Source: Pseudomonadota bacterium
GTDB taxonomy: Bacteria; Pseudomonadota; Gammaproteobacteria; Steroidobacterales; Steroidobacteraceae
NCBI GenBank assembly: GCA_021792555.1
Contig: JAJYUL010000002.1
Location: 1 to 64,000, forward strand
Reading direction: 5' to 3'
DNA: 64,000 bases
In this document: piece after piece, positions 37,281 through 46,954 of the stretch
How positions within the stretch are numbered: the stretch's first letter is position 1
Layout of the letters: the number at the start of each line of letters is the position of its first letter
Translations under genes and position numbers: made by a program
Notes under the pieces: model-generated
Told to the model about the DNA's origin: nothing
Databases searched by the model: none
The model's input: only the letters and a program-made list of their open reading frames with translations

Positions 37281-38441
37281 ATGAACAAGAGCGAACAGCC
37301 GGCCTCCGCGCCGAAGCCAAAGAAGTCCGTCGCGCTCTCGGGCGTGCCGGCGGGCAACACCGCGCTGTGCACCGTCGGGCGCAGCGGCAACGATCTGCAC
37401 TACCGCGGCTACGACATCCTCGAGATCGCCGAAGCGTGCGAGTACGAGGAAATCGCCCACCTGCTGATTCACGGCAAGCTGCCGAACCGTATGGAGCTCG
37501 CCGCCTACAAGACCAAGCTGCGCTCGCTGCGCAGCCTGCCGGCGGCGGTGCGCGCGGTGCTCGACAACCTGCCCGCGGCGGCCCATCCCATGGATGTGCT
37601 GCGCACCGGCGTCTCGGCGCTCGGCTGCGCATTGCCGGAAAAGGACGAGCACGGCGCCGCCGGCGCGCGCGAGATCGCCGACCGGCTCATTGCCTCGCTC
37701 GGCTCGATGCTCGCCTACTGGTATCACGCCAGCCACGGCGGGCACCGGCTGATCGTCGAGACCGAGGACGAGTCGATCGGCGGGCACTTCCTGCATCTGC
37801 TGCACCGACGGCCGCCGCCGCCGTCCTGGGTGCGCGCCATGCACACCTCGCTCATTCTGTACGCAGAGCACGAGTTCAACGCCTCGACCTTCACTGCGCG
37901 GGTCATCGCCGGCACCGGCTCTGACCTGTACTCGTGCATCGCCGGGGCAATCGGCGCGCTGCGCGGCCCGAAGCACGGCGGGGCAAACGAAGTGGCATGC
38001 GAGATCCAGCAGCGCTACGCCGATCCGGACGGCGCCGAAGCCGACATCCGTACGCGCCTCGCCAACAAGGAAGTGATCATCGGCTTCGGCCATCCGGTCT
38101 ACACCGTGGCCGATCCGCGCCACCAGGTGATCAAGCGCCTCGCGCGCGAGCTCGCCGAGGAGGCCGGGGACCTCAACATGTGGGCGATCGCGGATCGAAT
38201 CGAGGCGGTGATGATGCGCGAGAAGCGCATGTTCCCCAATCTCGACTGGTTCTCGGCCGTCTCCTATCACCTGATGGGAGTGCCGACCGAGATGTTCACG
38301 CCGCTGTTCGTCATCGCGCGCACCGCCGGCTGGGCCGCACATGTGCTCGAGCAGCGCGCCGACGGCAAGATCATCCGCCCCACCGCCAATTACGTCGGTC
38401 CTGAGCCGCGGCGCTTCGAGCCCATCGAGCAGCGCGCCTGA
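37281..38441 (+). CDS. prpC: 2-methylcitrate synthase (citrate synthase family)
   Basis: A 386-residue citrate synthase-family enzyme. The motifs [14 protein letters not shown] near the N-terminus, [16 protein letters not shown] with its catalytic His, GPKHGGANE, and GFGHPVY are all present. The [24 protein letters not shown] block is of the short-form methylcitrate/citrate synthase type. In the prp context it condenses propionyl-CoA with oxaloacetate. It starts 76 bp from the divergent LysR gene and is followed after 22 bp by prpD. Confidence 0.92.
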   Translation: MNKSEQPASAPKPKKSVALSGVPAGNTALCTVGRSGNDLHYRGYDILEIAEACEYEEIAHLLIHGKLPNRMELAAYKTKLRSLRSLPAAVRAVLDNLPAAAHPMDVLRTGVSALGCALPEKDEHGAAGAREIADRLIASLGSMLAYWYHASHGGHRLIVETEDESIGGHFLHLLHRRPPPPSWVRAMHTSLILYAEHEFNASTFTARVIAGTGSDLYSCIAGAIGALRGPKHGGANEVACEIQQRYADPDGAEADIRTRLANKEVIIGFGHPVYTVADPRHQVIKRLARELAEEAGDLNMWAIADRIEAVMMREKRMFPNLDWFSAVSYHLMGVPTEMFTPLFVIARTAGWAAHVLEQRADGKIIRPTANYVGPEPRRFEPIEQRA

Positions 38442-38463
38442 GACCGCGACGGATATCCGCACC

Positions 38464-39915
38464 ATGTCCAGCCACCACCCCTCCGCCCGGCCCGCGCCGG
38501 ATCAGGTCCTCACCGACATCGCCGATTACGTACTCGGGGCCGACCCGGGCGGCGAGCTCGCGTATCAGACCGCCCACTACTGCCTGCTCGACACGCTCGG
38601 CTGCGGGCTTGAGGCGCTCGAGTACCCGGCCTGCACGAAGCTGCTCGGCCCGATCGTGCCCGGCACCTGGGTGCCGAACGGCGCGCGCGTGCCGGGCACG
38701 CAGTTCCAGCTCGACCCGGTCCAGGCCGCCTTCAACATCGGCGCGATGATCCGCTGGCTGGACTTCAACGACACCTGGCTCGCCGCCGAGTGGGGGCATC
38801 CGTCGGACAACCTCGGCGGCATCCTTGCGACGGCAGATTGGCTCTCGCGCGAGGCGCTCGCCCGCGGACGCTCGCCTCTCACCATGCGCGAGGTGCTCAC
38901 CGCCATGATCCGCGCGCACGAGATTCAGGGCGTGATCGCACTCGAGAACAGCTTCAACCGCGTCGGGCTCGATCACGTGGTGCTGGTGAAGGTGGCCTCG
39001 AGCGCCGTGGTGGGCCGGCTGCTTGGGCTGACCCGCGAGGAAATCATCAACGCCGTCTCGCTCGCCTGGATCGACGGGCAAAGCCTGCGCACCTACCGGC
39101 ACGCGCCCAACACTGGCTCGCGCAAGAGCTGGGCCGCCGGCGATGCCACCAGCCGCGCGGTGCGCCTGGCGCTGATGGCGCGCACCGGGGAGATGGGCTA
39201 CCCAACGGCGCTCACCGCCAAGACCTGGGGGTTCTACGACGTGCTCCTCAAGGGACAGCCGCTGAAGTTCCAGCGCGGCTACGGCTCGTACGTCATGGAG
39301 AACGTGCTGTTCAAGATCTCCTACCCGGCGGAATTCCACGCGCAGACCGCGGTGGAGGCGGCGATGCAGATCCACCGGCGCCTCGGCGAGCTCGGGCTCA
39401 CCGCCGAGGCGATCGATGCGATCACGGTGCGCACGCACGAGGCGTGCGTGCGCATCATCGACAAGCGCGGCCCGCTCGCCAATCCGGCCGACCGCGACCA
39501 TTGCATCCAGTACATGATGGCCGTGCCGCTCATCTTCGGCCGCCTCACGGCCGCCGATTACGAGGACGGCGTCGCGGCCGATCCGCGCATCGATGCGCTG
39601 CGCGAGCGGATCCGCTGCGTGGAGGATCCGCAGTTCACGCGCGACTACCACGACCCGGAGAAACGCTCCATCGCCAACGCCGTGACCGTGCGCCTGAAGG
39701 ATGGCCGCACGCTGCCGGAGGTGGTGGTGGAGTACCCGATAGGCCACAAGCGCCGCCGCGCCGAGGGGATCCCGCTGCTCATCGAGAAATTCCGGCGCAA
39801 TCTCGCGCGCCGCTTCCCCGAGAAGCAGCAGCGCGCGATCGCCGAGCTGTCGCTCGATCAGTCGCGGCTCGAGCGCACGCCGGTGAACGAGTACCTCGAC
39901 CTGTTCGCGATTTGA
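38464..39915 (+). CDS. prpD: 2-methylcitrate dehydratase (MmgE/PrpD family)
   Basis: A 483-residue MmgE/PrpD protein that dehydrates 2-methylcitrate to 2-methyl-cis-aconitate. Characteristic stretches are [33 protein letters not shown], and [23 protein letters not shown]. The length matches PrpD. I chose the ATG at 38464; the frame is open upstream but overlaps prpC. It lies between prpC and prpB. The rehydration step would need an aconitase, not in this window. Confidence 0.93.
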   Translation: MSSHHPSARPAPDQVLTDIADYVLGADPGGELAYQTAHYCLLDTLGCGLEALEYPACTKLLGPIVPGTWVPNGARVPGTQFQLDPVQAAFNIGAMIRWLDFNDTWLAAEWGHPSDNLGGILATADWLSREALARGRSPLTMREVLTAMIRAHEIQGVIALENSFNRVGLDHVVLVKVASSAVVGRLLGLTREEIINAVSLAWIDGQSLRTYRHAPNTGSRKSWAAGDATSRAVRLALMARTGEMGYPTALTAKTWGFYDVLLKGQPLKFQRGYGSYVMENVLFKISYPAEFHAQTAVEAAMQIHRRLGELGLTAEAIDAITVRTHEACVRIIDKRGPLANPADRDHCIQYMMAVPLIFGRLTAADYEDGVAADPRIDALRERIRCVEDPQFTRDYHDPEKRSIANAVTVRLKDGRTLPEVVVEYPIGHKRRRAEGIPLLIEKFRRNLARRFPEKQQRAIAELSLDQSRLERTPVNEYLDLFAI

Positions 39916-39926
39916 GGGGCAAGCCC

Positions 39927-40832
39927 GTGAGCACGTATCTGATTGGGGCGGATCTGCCGGTTGAGCCGGCCGGCGCGCGCTTCGCGCAACTGGTGCGCCG
40001 CGGGCCGATCCTGCCCATCCCCGGAGCGTACAACGGACTCGCGGCGCTGCAGGCCAAGCGCGCCGGCTTCGAGGCGCTGTACCTGTCCGGCGCGGCGATG
40101 AGCGCCTCGATGGGGCTGCCCGACCTCGGCATCCTCACCGTGGAGGACGTGTGCGTGTTCATCCGCCAGGTGAGCCGCGCCTCGGGACTGCCGGTGCTGG
40201 TCGATGGGGATACCGGCTACGGAGAGGCGCTGAACGTGATGCACATGGTGCGCGCGTTCGAGGATGCGGGCGCCGCGGCGGTGCACATCGAAGATCAGGT
40301 GCTGCCGAAAAAGTGCGGCCATCTGAACGACAAGAAGCTGATCCCCGTCGGGGACATGGCGGCCAAGATCGCCGCGGCGGCGCGCGCCCGGCGGCACCTG
40401 TACATCATTGCGCGCACGGATGCGGCGGCGAGCGAGGGACTCGATGGGGCGGTGGAGCGCGCCCAGCGCTATCTGGATGCCGGAGCCGACGCCATATTCC
40501 CCGAGGCGCTCACCAGTGCGGACATGTTCCGTGAGTTTGCGCGGCGGGTCGACGCGCCGCTGCTCGCGAACATGACCGAATTCGGCCGCACGCCCTACTT
40601 CACGGCCGAGGAATTCCGCGCGCTCGGCTATCGGATGGTGATCTGGCCGGTGAGCGCGCTGCGCATCGCCGCCAAGGCGCACGAGCGGCTGTACGCCGCA
40701 ATCGCGCGCGAGGGCGGGCCGCGCAGCCTCATCGGCGAGATGCAGACTCGCCAGGAGCTCTACGAGACGATCGCGTACGGGGAGTACGAGGCGCTCGATG
40801 CGTCGATCGTCAAGAGCGTGGTCCCGCAGTGA
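39927..40832 (+). CDS. prpB: 2-methylisocitrate lyase
   Basis: A 301-residue lyase of the isocitrate lyase superfamily, splitting 2-methylisocitrate into pyruvate and succinate. The catalytic KKCGH is at 128-132, with VDGDTGYGE (92-100) and the metal ligand region IEDQ. The start is GTG at 39927 with GAGGGG upstream; a longer open frame overlaps prpD. It is the third gene of prpC-prpD-prpB. PrpB is much shorter than the AceA found later in the window, so the two lyases are clearly distinct. Confidence 0.93.
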   Translation: MSTYLIGADLPVEPAGARFAQLVRRGPILPIPGAYNGLAALQAKRAGFEALYLSGAAMSASMGLPDLGILTVEDVCVFIRQVSRASGLPVLVDGDTGYGEALNVMHMVRAFEDAGAAAVHIEDQVLPKKCGHLNDKKLIPVGDMAAKIAAAARARRHLYIIARTDAAASEGLDGAVERAQRYLDAGADAIFPEALTSADMFREFARRVDAPLLANMTEFGRTPYFTAEEFRALGYRMVIWPVSALRIAAKAHERLYAAIAREGGPRSLIGEMQTRQELYETIAYGEYEALDASIVKSVVPQ

Positions 40833-40841
40833 GCGGGTGAG

Positions 40842-40859
40842 CCCGCGCTCGCGCGCGGG
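40842..40859 (+). terminator. Hairpin after prpB
   Basis: CCCGCGC (40842-40848), a 4-nt loop and GCGCGGG (40853-40859) form a 7-bp GC-only stem just past the prpB stop. No T-tract follows. It also lies downstream of the minus-strand microprotein, so it could serve both. Confidence 0.5.
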
Positions 40860-40869
40860 ACGGTGCCGG

Positions 40870-40956
40870 TCAGCCCCGGCGCGAGAGGATGGTCTCGATC
40901 GAGAAGCCGACGAGCAGCGCGAGCGCGAGGACAAGCTGGGAAACGGCGATAACCAT
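40870..40956 (-). CDS. Candidate 28-residue single-helix membrane microprotein
   Basis: A 28-codon frame from ATG 40956 to TGA 40870. The product begins MVIAVSQLVLALALLVGF and ends in a charged, positive-outward tail (ETILSRRG): one membrane-spanning helix followed by a cytoplasmic basic end. An AAAGGAAG ribosome binding site sits 7 bp before the ATG, among the best in the window. It occupies the otherwise empty gap between prpB and slyD. It resembles small membrane proteins such as KdpF or CydX in size only; I do not recognise it as either. Confidence 0.55.
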   Translation of the reverse strand: MVIAVSQLVLALALLVGFSIETILSRRG

Positions 40957-41188
40957 GATGTTCTTCCTTTGGGTCAACCAACGCGCGCAAGTCTAGGGAT
41001 GTGCAGGCGCTGCGACATGTCCATGGCGAGGTGACGGCATATAACCTGCGCGGGGGCAGCGCGGGTATTCCTTTCGGGAGAGCGCCCCCGGCGCGGCGTG
41101 ACGCGCATCACACGCCCGGGTACAATCCCGCCCGCATCGGCGCAGATGACCTCGCTCAGCCCCCCACCCGATCCCCCTGGAGCCCTTG
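40957..41188. other. Gap between microprotein and slyD
   Basis: These 232 bp separate two divergent starts, the microprotein (minus) and slyD (plus). It contains the slyD promoter at 41097-41126 and presumably one for the microprotein. I see no further gene. Confidence 0.5.
41097..41126 (+). promoter_or_regulatory. slyD promoter with CRP-like dyad
   Basis: TACAAT at 41121-41126 is a good -10 box, giving a leader of about 55 nt before slyD. CGTGACGCGCATCACA (41097-41112) matches the TGTGA-N6-TCACA CRP pattern in 9 of 10 conserved bases and covers the -35 position, a placement that would repress slyD. Confidence 0.4.
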
Positions 41189-41674
41189 ATGGCCATTGGC
41201 ACAGATTCCGTCGTCACGATCCACTACACGCTCACGGACGACGCCGGCACGGTGCTCGACCGCTCCGAGCCGGGTGAGCCACTCGCCTACCTGCACGGCC
41301 ACGGCAACCTCATCCCGGGACTCGAGAAGGAGCTGACCGGCAAGAGCGCCGGCGAGACGCTCAGCGTCGCGGTGCCGCCGGCCGAGGCCTACGGCGAGTA
41401 CGACGAGGAGCTCGTGCAGAGCGTGCCGCGGCGCGCCCTGCGCGGCATCAAGGACATCAAGACGGGAATGCGCCTGCACGCGCAGACCCCGGAAGGCACC
41501 CGTGCGGTGACGGTGACCAAGATCATCGGCGACATGGTGACCCTGGACGGGAACCATCCGCTGGCCGGCAAGAGCCTGCACTTCGAGGTGCGTATCGAGG
41601 AGGTGCGGCCGGCGACCGAAGAGGAGCTCGCGCACGGGCACGTGCACGGGCCCGACGGACATCACCACCACTGA
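41189..41674 (+). CDS. slyD: FKBP-type peptidyl-prolyl isomerase, SlyD-like
   Basis: A 161-codon gene for a SlyD-type chaperone and prolyl isomerase. The split FKBP domain (VTIHYTLTDDAGTVLDRSE at the start, HLEVRIEEV-like strand at the end) encloses an insert-in-flap domain with AYGEYDEELVQSVPR. The C-terminus is short and His-rich (HGHVHGPDGHHHH), suited to nickel or other metal binding. I chose the ATG at 41189, one codon after a TTG. It lies alone between two hairpins and faces the 2OG oxygenase gene. Confidence 0.92.
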   Translation: MAIGTDSVVTIHYTLTDDAGTVLDRSEPGEPLAYLHGHGNLIPGLEKELTGKSAGETLSVAVPPAEAYGEYDEELVQSVPRRALRGIKDIKTGMRLHAQTPEGTRAVTVTKIIGDMVTLDGNHPLAGKSLHFEVRIEEVRPATEEELAHGHVHGPDGHHHH

Positions 41675-41682
41675 CGCACGCG

Positions 41683-41699
41683 CGCGGCCGCAGGCCGCG
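41683..41699. terminator. Bidirectional hairpin between slyD and 2OG oxygenase genes
   Basis: CGCGGCC (41683-41689), loop GCA and GGCCGCG (41693-41699) form a perfect 7-bp stem in the 36-bp convergent gap. No T-tract is present. Confidence 0.5.
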
Positions 41700-41710
41700 A
41701 CCCGCGGAAC

Positions 41711-42319
41711 TCAAAACCAGCCGTAGTTGAAGCTGATGCTGATGCGCTCCCCGGCGGGGTTCGCCGGGACCTCGTGGCGCAGCCAGCTCTCGAAGAGCAC
41801 GATGCTTCCGGCCGTGGCGGGAATCTCGACCCACGGCCGGTTGGCCCGACTCGCCCCGCGCCGCCGCGGTGGCGCGGCCATCATGCGATCGAGCCGCGGG
41901 TCCTCCAGTTTCAGCGCCGCGCAGCCGCGCGGCGTCTTCAAGTAGAAGGTGCCGCTGATCGTGGCGAGCGGATGCAGATGCAGACCGTGCGCCGTGCCCC
42001 GCGGCATGATGTTCACCCAGCAGTCGGTCATGGCGAGCGCGCGGCCGGTCAGGTCGAGCTCGAGCGCGCGGGCGAACGCGGCCACGTGCGGATCGATTGC
42101 GCGCTCGAGCGCCGCGAAGGTCGGGGACAGCCGGTGCATGCGGCACGCCGAGCCGTAGGAGGTGTACCCGCCCGGATAGTTCTTCGCCGACCAGCGCCGA
42201 CCGGCGGCATCGTCGAGGCGCAACTGGCGGCACTCGCGCAGCAGCCGCGGCCCGAGCCGGGCCGCGGCTGCTGGCCGCCGTGAATAGATCAGCGTCGGAA
42301 ACAGCCGCTCAACACTCAT
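41711..42319 (-). CDS. 2OG-Fe(II) oxygenase family protein
   Basis: A 202-residue protein that fits the small family of putative 2-oxoglutarate/iron oxygenases beginning with a LFPTLIY-type segment. The likely iron ligands are the His in GLHLHPLATISGTFYL and the distal His in WLRHEVPAN, and the 2OG-binding Arg is in RISISFNYG. The substrate is unknown; relatives are proposed to hydroxylate proteins or small molecules. It lies 24 bp downstream of aceA on the same strand, so it may be read from the ace operon. Confidence 0.75.
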   Translation of the reverse strand: MSVERLFPTLIYSRRPAAAARLGPRLLRECRQLRLDDAAGRRWSAKNYPGGYTSYGSACRMHRLSPTFAALERAIDPHVAAFARALELDLTGRALAMTDCWVNIMPRGTAHGLHLHPLATISGTFYLKTPRGCAALKLEDPRLDRMMAAPPRRRGASRANRPWVEIPATAGSIVLFESWLRHEVPANPAGERISISFNYGWF

Positions 42320-42343
42320 TCCCGAAGTATATCGGCACGGCGC

Positions 42344-43642
42344 TCACGCGGTCGCGAACTGCTGCACCTCCGTGCTGCCCTCCAGGGCCCCGAGCGAGGA
42401 CGTACCGCCGGTGATCGCCTGCGTCAGCTCGTCGAAGTACCCGGCGCCCACCTCCCGCTGGTGGCGCGTGGCGCTGTAGCCGTGCCGCTCGGCATCGAAC
42501 TCGGCCTGCTGCAGCTCGACGTAGGCGGCCATCTGCCGCTCCCGGTAGCCGCGGGCCAGCTCGAACATCGAGAAGTTCAGCGCGTGGAAGCCCGCCAGGG
42601 TGATGAACTGGAAGCGATAGCCCATGGCCCCGAGCTCGCGCTGGAAGCGCTCGATGGTCGCATCGTCGAGCTTGCGCCGCCAGTTGAACGACGGCGAGCA
42701 GTTGTACGCGAGCAGTTTGTCCGGATGGCGCCGGTGCACAGCCTCGGCGAACCGGCGCGCCTCCTCGAGATCGGGCTTGGCGGTCTCGCACCACAGCAGG
42801 TCGGCGTATGGCGCGTACGCGCAGGCGCGCGCAATCGCCTGCTCCAACCCGGCGTGCACGTGAAAGAAGCCCTCGGCCGTGCGCCCCCGCTCGGCGTCAA
42901 TGAACGGCCGGTCGCGCTCATCGACGTCCGAGGTGAGCAGGCTCGAGGCTTCCGCATCGGTGCGCGCGATGATCACCGTCGGAACGTTGCACACGTCGGC
43001 CGCCAGACGGGCGGCCAGAAGCTTATTGATCGCCTCCTGTGTCGGCACGAGCACCTTGCCGCCCATGTGGCCGCATTTCTTGGCCGAGGAGAGCTGGTCC
43101 TCGAAGTGCGCCCCGGCCGCCCCCGCCTCGATCAGCTGCTTCATCAGCTCGAAGGCGTTCAGCACCCCGCCGAAACCCGCCTCGGCGTCCGCAACGATGG
43201 GCTTGAGCCAGTCGATGCTGTCGTCCCCCTCGGCATGGTGAATCTGATCGGCGCGGCGCAGAGTCGCGTTGATCCGCCGCACCACCGCCGGCACGGAATC
43301 GGCCGGATAGAGCGACTGGTCCGGATACATCTGCCCGGAGAGATTCGCATCGGCCGCCACCTGCCAACCGGACAGGTAGATCGCCTCGAGCCCGGCCTTC
43401 ACCTGCTGCATGGCCTGGTTGCCGGTAAGCGCGCCGAGGGCGTTGACGAAGGGCCGCTCGTTGAGCATGCGCCAGAGCTTCGTGGCGGTCAGGCGCGCCA
43501 GGGAATGCTCGACGGCGATGGTGCCGCGCAGCCGCACGACGTCCTCGGGCTGGTAGGCACGCTCGATGCCTCGCCAGCGGGGCGAGTCTTGCCACGACCG
43601 GCGCAGGTCTTGCGCGCTCGGTAACAGTTCATTCGGTTTCAT
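42344..43642 (-). CDS. aceA: Isocitrate lyase
   Basis: A 432-residue isocitrate lyase, the size of the E. coli-type enzyme. The catalytic KKCGH is at 188-192, with SGWQVAAD (91-98), MYPDQSLYP (105-113) and the C-terminal [20 protein letters not shown]. It splits isocitrate into glyoxylate and succinate, allowing growth on acetate or fatty acids. It lies 18 bp after aceB on the minus strand. No aceK regulator gene is nearby. Confidence 0.96.
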   Translation of the reverse strand: MKPNELLPSAQDLRRSWQDSPRWRGIERAYQPEDVVRLRGTIAVEHSLARLTATKLWRMLNERPFVNALGALTGNQAMQQVKAGLEAIYLSGWQVAADANLSGQMYPDQSLYPADSVPAVVRRINATLRRADQIHHAEGDDSIDWLKPIVADAEAGFGGVLNAFELMKQLIEAGAAGAHFEDQLSSAKKCGHMGGKVLVPTQEAINKLLAARLAADVCNVPTVIIARTDAEASSLLTSDVDERDRPFIDAERGRTAEGFFHVHAGLEQAIARACAYAPYADLLWCETAKPDLEEARRFAEAVHRRHPDKLLAYNCSPSFNWRRKLDDATIERFQRELGAMGYRFQFITLAGFHALNFSMFELARGYRERQMAAYVELQQAEFDAERHGYSATRHQREVGAGYFDELTQAITGGTSSLGALEGSTEVQQFATA

Positions 43643-43660
43643 GGTGGGGTTCTCCAGCCG

Positions 43661-45298
43661 TCAGTCGATCAGTTCATAGGCGGGTAAGGTCAGAAACTCG
43701 TCGAACACGTCCTGTTTGATCATCCGCTCCATCAGTCGCGCGGCGCTCGGGAACACGCCACCGAGCAGGCGTGTGGAGCCGACCTCCTCGTGGATGCGGT
43801 CGAGCTCCTCGGTGAACAGACGGTCGATGCGAGCGGGCGTCACCTGCTCGCCATCGCTGCTGCAGGCCCCGTGATGCAGCCACTGCCACAGCTGCGCCCG
43901 GCAGATCTCGGCGGTGGCCGCGTCCTCCATCAGGTTGTAGAGCGGCACGCAGCCGCTGCCGCGCAGCCATGCCTCGAGGTACTGCACGCCCACGCGGATG
44001 TTGCTGCGGATCCCTTCCTCGGTGATGCTTCCGCCGGGCACGCGCAGCAGATCCTCTCGCCGCACTGCGACGTCGGCGCGCTGTACGTGCAGCTGATTCG
44101 CACCGCTCATCACCGAATCGAACGCCGCGCGGGCCACCGGCGCCAGGCCCGGATGCGCGATCCACGTGCCATCGTGGCCCGCGCGGGCCTCGCGCAGCTT
44201 GTCGGCGCGCACCCGCTCCATCGCCACGGCATTGGCGGCGCTGTCACGCACCGGAATCTGTGCGGCCATGCCACCCATGGCGTGCGCGCCGCGGCGGTGG
44301 CAGGTCTGGATGAGCAGGTCCACGTAGGACTTCAGGAAGTGCCGCTCCATGGTCACCTGGGCGCGGTCCGGCAGCACGAACTCGCTGCGGTTGCGCAGCT
44401 TCTTGATGAAGCTGAAGATGTAGTCCCAGCGGCCGCAGTTCAGACCCGTGACGTAGGGGCGCAGCTCGAAGAGGATCTCATCCATCTCGAATGCCGCCGG
44501 GAGCGTCTCGATGAGCACCGTCACCCGGATGGTGCCGCGCTTCAGCCCGAGCGCGTCCTCGGCGGCGGCGAACACCTCGCTCCACAGCCGCGCCTCCAGA
44601 TGGCTCTCGAGCTTCGGCAGATAGAAGTACGGCCCGGTGCCGGCGCGCGCGAGCGCCTCGTGGTTGCGCGCCAAATACAGCGCGACGTCGAACAGCGCCC
44701 CCGCAACCGGCTCCCCGTCCACGCGCACGTGCTTCTCCGGCAGATGCCAGCCGCGCGGCCGCACGATCAGAGTCGCGCGCTGGGCCCCGAGGCGATAGAG
44801 CTTTCCGCTCGCCGGATCGACATGGGTGATGGTGCCGTCGATCGCATCGGCCAGGTTGATCTGCCCCTGCACCAGGTTCTGCCAGGTGGGACTGCAGGAG
44901 TCCTCGAAGTCGGCCATGAATGCGCACACCGGCGCGTTCAGCGCATTGATGATCATCTTGCGGTCGACAGGACCGGTGATCTCGACACGGCGGTCGACGA
45001 GGTCCGCAGGCACCGGCGCGATGCGCCAGTCCCCGCGGCGCACCTCGGCGGTCTGCGGCAGGAAGTCCGGCAGCACGCCGCTGTCGAACTCCCGCTGGCG
45101 CCGCGTCCGCGCGGCGAGCAGCTCGAGCCGCCGCGGATTGAACCGCCGGTGCAGCCGCGCGAGCAGCTCCAGAGCCCCCGGCGTGAGCACTTCGGCGGAG
45201 CGCTCGATGGCGGCGGGGGCGACGAGGACCGTGGGCGTGGCCGTGGGGGTGGCCGCACGCGCGGCGGACGGGGCGAGGGTTGCGCTGTTGGTGTTCAT
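43661..45298 (-). CDS. aceB: Malate synthase A
   Basis: A 545-residue malate synthase of the A isoform: glyoxylate + acetyl-CoA to malate. Key segments are FMADFEDSCSPTW, LIVRPRGWHL, GLNCGRWDYIFSFIKKL (metal and substrate site), and the C-terminal LYNLMEDAATAEICRAQLWQW with the catalytic Asp region. The N-terminal 35 residues are rich in Ala, Thr and Pro. I chose the ATG at 45298; in-frame ATG 45310 and GTG 45322 are possible, and no strong ribosome binding site separates them. It starts the aceB-aceA operon, divergent from an XRE regulator. Confidence 0.95.
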   Translation of the reverse strand: MNTNSATLAPSAARAATPTATPTVLVAPAAIERSAEVLTPGALELLARLHRRFNPRRLELLAARTRRQREFDSGVLPDFLPQTAEVRRGDWRIAPVPADLVDRRVEITGPVDRKMIINALNAPVCAFMADFEDSCSPTWQNLVQGQINLADAIDGTITHVDPASGKLYRLGAQRATLIVRPRGWHLPEKHVRVDGEPVAGALFDVALYLARNHEALARAGTGPYFYLPKLESHLEARLWSEVFAAAEDALGLKRGTIRVTVLIETLPAAFEMDEILFELRPYVTGLNCGRWDYIFSFIKKLRNRSEFVLPDRAQVTMERHFLKSYVDLLIQTCHRRGAHAMGGMAAQIPVRDSAANAVAMERVRADKLREARAGHDGTWIAHPGLAPVARAAFDSVMSGANQLHVQRADVAVRREDLLRVPGGSITEEGIRSNIRVGVQYLEAWLRGSGCVPLYNLMEDAATAEICRAQLWQWLHHGACSSDGEQVTPARIDRLFTEELDRIHEEVGSTRLLGGVFPSAARLMERMIKQDVFDEFLTLPAYELID

Positions 45299-45403
45299 GG
45301 GACCGAGCATAAACCCGGTCACGTGAATAATTTGACTATGGAAACTTCACATTGTTAATTTCACAGGCGGCGGGAAGCCATCCCGTCATGCCAAGGTGCC
45401 CCC
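45299..45403. promoter_or_regulatory. Divergent aceB / XRE-regulator control region with direct repeats
   Basis: This 105-bp gap has an AT-rich core. Two 9-bp direct repeats, AACTTCACA (45343-45351) and AATTTCACA (45357-45365), stand 14 bp apart. On the minus strand TTAACA, a 17-bp spacer and TCAAAT form a plausible aceB promoter whose -35 box overlaps the repeats. TTGACT (45332-45337) may be the -35 of the regulator. The repeats are the best operator candidate for the regulator encoded next door. Confidence 0.5.
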
Positions 45404-46954
45404 ATGCCGCCACTTCTGCGCAAAGGCCATTTCCTCGGAGCAAAGCTGCGCGAGCTGCGCAAGCGCAACGGCCTGACGCTCGAGGAGCTCTCCACGCGCT
45501 GCATCCAGCGCGACGCGGCGCGAGCGCCTTCGGTGTCCTATCTGAGCATGATCGAGAGCGGCAAGCGCGTCCCATCGAGCGAGCTGCTCGAGCTGCTCGC
45601 GCAGGTCTTTCAGCGCGATCCGAGTTGGTTTCTGGACGAGAGCGGCGGCACCGAGCTCGGCGCGGTGTCGGCGCCCGCCGCAGGCGCGGCGAAGGTGCCG
45701 CTCGAACCGGCGTTTCTCTTCTCCAAGGAAGTGCTGCAGGCGGCGATCCCCGAGCTGCTGCAGCAGACCGGCACCAGCGGCCGGCAGTTCGCGCACCTGC
45801 TGATCCGCACGCACCAGGAATTCTCGCGCAACGACTTTCCCGACCTCGAGCGCGCCGCCGAAGAGGTCGGCGAGCGGAAATTCCCGCTCGGGGTGGAGGA
45901 TCTGCTGCGCCTGACGCGGCGGCACGGCCTGGAGATCCGCTGGTTCGAGCGCAAGCCGCTGCTCGCGCGCGACAAGGACCGCGAAGTGCGCAGCATGGTG
46001 CGCTCGTTCTTCGAGCCCCCGCGCTACATCTACGCCAACCGAGCGCTGCAGTCGGACCCGGCGCGTCTGAAGTTCGATCTCGCCGCGCACATCGCCCACA
46101 AGGTGCTGCACGGCGGCGATGGCCTGAAGTCCGCGCACGCCACCGGCGGGGAGATGGGCGGCAGCCCCGAGGGCGTCTCGACAGCGGGCATGAACGCCGA
46201 GGACGTGCTGCACGCGTGGCGTGATTTCGAGTGCAGCTTCTTCGCCGGTGCGCTGCTCGCACCCAGAGTGCCGTTCCGGCGCTTCCTGGCGCGCGAGCGC
46301 TACCGGGTCGAGTCCGGCGCCTGGCTCGAGCTCACCCCGGCGGTGATCATGCGCCGCATGACCAAGGTGTCCCCGTACCCGTACTGGCACTTCTTCGATG
46401 CCTATCCGCCGGGCTATCTGCGCGCCGTGTACCGCGGCAACGGGATTCCGCTGCCCTGGGGCAACCTCGCGCAGGTGAGCGATCCGTGCCCGAACTGGGC
46501 GGTGTTCCGCATGCTGGGCAGCGACCGCGACAGCGGCTCGCAGATCTCGGTGCTGCGCGATGGCGAGCGCTCGCTGCTTTATTGCTGCCATTCGCGCCGG
46601 GTGCGCGACATGGCGGGCAATCCGCACGTGCTGTCGGTGGGGGTCGATCTTGCGCCGGCGCTCGATGCCAACGGGGCATCGAGCGGCGCGCTCAGCGCCG
46701 CGATTCTGGCCGAATGCGTGCGCGGCGGCGGCGAGGCGCGGCCGCCGAAGGCCGCAAGGGCGGCCCTGCAGGCCGTCGCCAACGTGCTGAACATCGCGTG
46801 GATCGACTCGGCGCTCGAGCGGCCGGCGCGCATCATCTGCCCGCGCAGCTCGCGCTGCCCGCGCCCCGAGCGCTGCGCGGGCGCCAAGGCCCGCCCTTCG
46901 CGGGCCCGGGAGATCGACGAGGTGCGCTCCGAGATCCTCGGGACGGCCCGCTGA
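45404..46954 (+). CDS. XRE-family regulator with C-terminal ImmA-like/short-chain acyl-sensing domains
   Basis: A 516-residue regulator. The N-terminal Cro/CI helix-turn-helix is at about 10-70 (LRELRKRNGLTLEELS...YLSMIESGKR). A middle domain follows that resembles an ImmA-type peptidase fold but with AHIAHKVLH in place of an HEXXH zinc site, so it is probably inactive and used for sensing. The C-terminal part has several Cys (CPRSSRCPRPERC). The plan matches RamB/ScfR-like regulators (DUF2083) or the DUF3612 regulators near glyoxylate-shunt genes; I cannot choose between them. Placed divergent from aceB, it very likely controls aceBA. Confidence 0.78.
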   Translation: MPPLLRKGHFLGAKLRELRKRNGLTLEELSTRCIQRDAARAPSVSYLSMIESGKRVPSSELLELLAQVFQRDPSWFLDESGGTELGAVSAPAAGAAKVPLEPAFLFSKEVLQAAIPELLQQTGTSGRQFAHLLIRTHQEFSRNDFPDLERAAEEVGERKFPLGVEDLLRLTRRHGLEIRWFERKPLLARDKDREVRSMVRSFFEPPRYIYANRALQSDPARLKFDLAAHIAHKVLHGGDGLKSAHATGGEMGGSPEGVSTAGMNAEDVLHAWRDFECSFFAGALLAPRVPFRRFLARERYRVESGAWLELTPAVIMRRMTKVSPYPYWHFFDAYPPGYLRAVYRGNGIPLPWGNLAQVSDPCPNWAVFRMLGSDRDSGSQISVLRDGERSLLYCCHSRRVRDMAGNPHVLSVGVDLAPALDANGASSGALSAAILAECVRGGGEARPPKAARAALQAVANVLNIAWIDSALERPARIICPRSSRCPRPERCAGAKARPSRAREIDEVRSEILGTAR

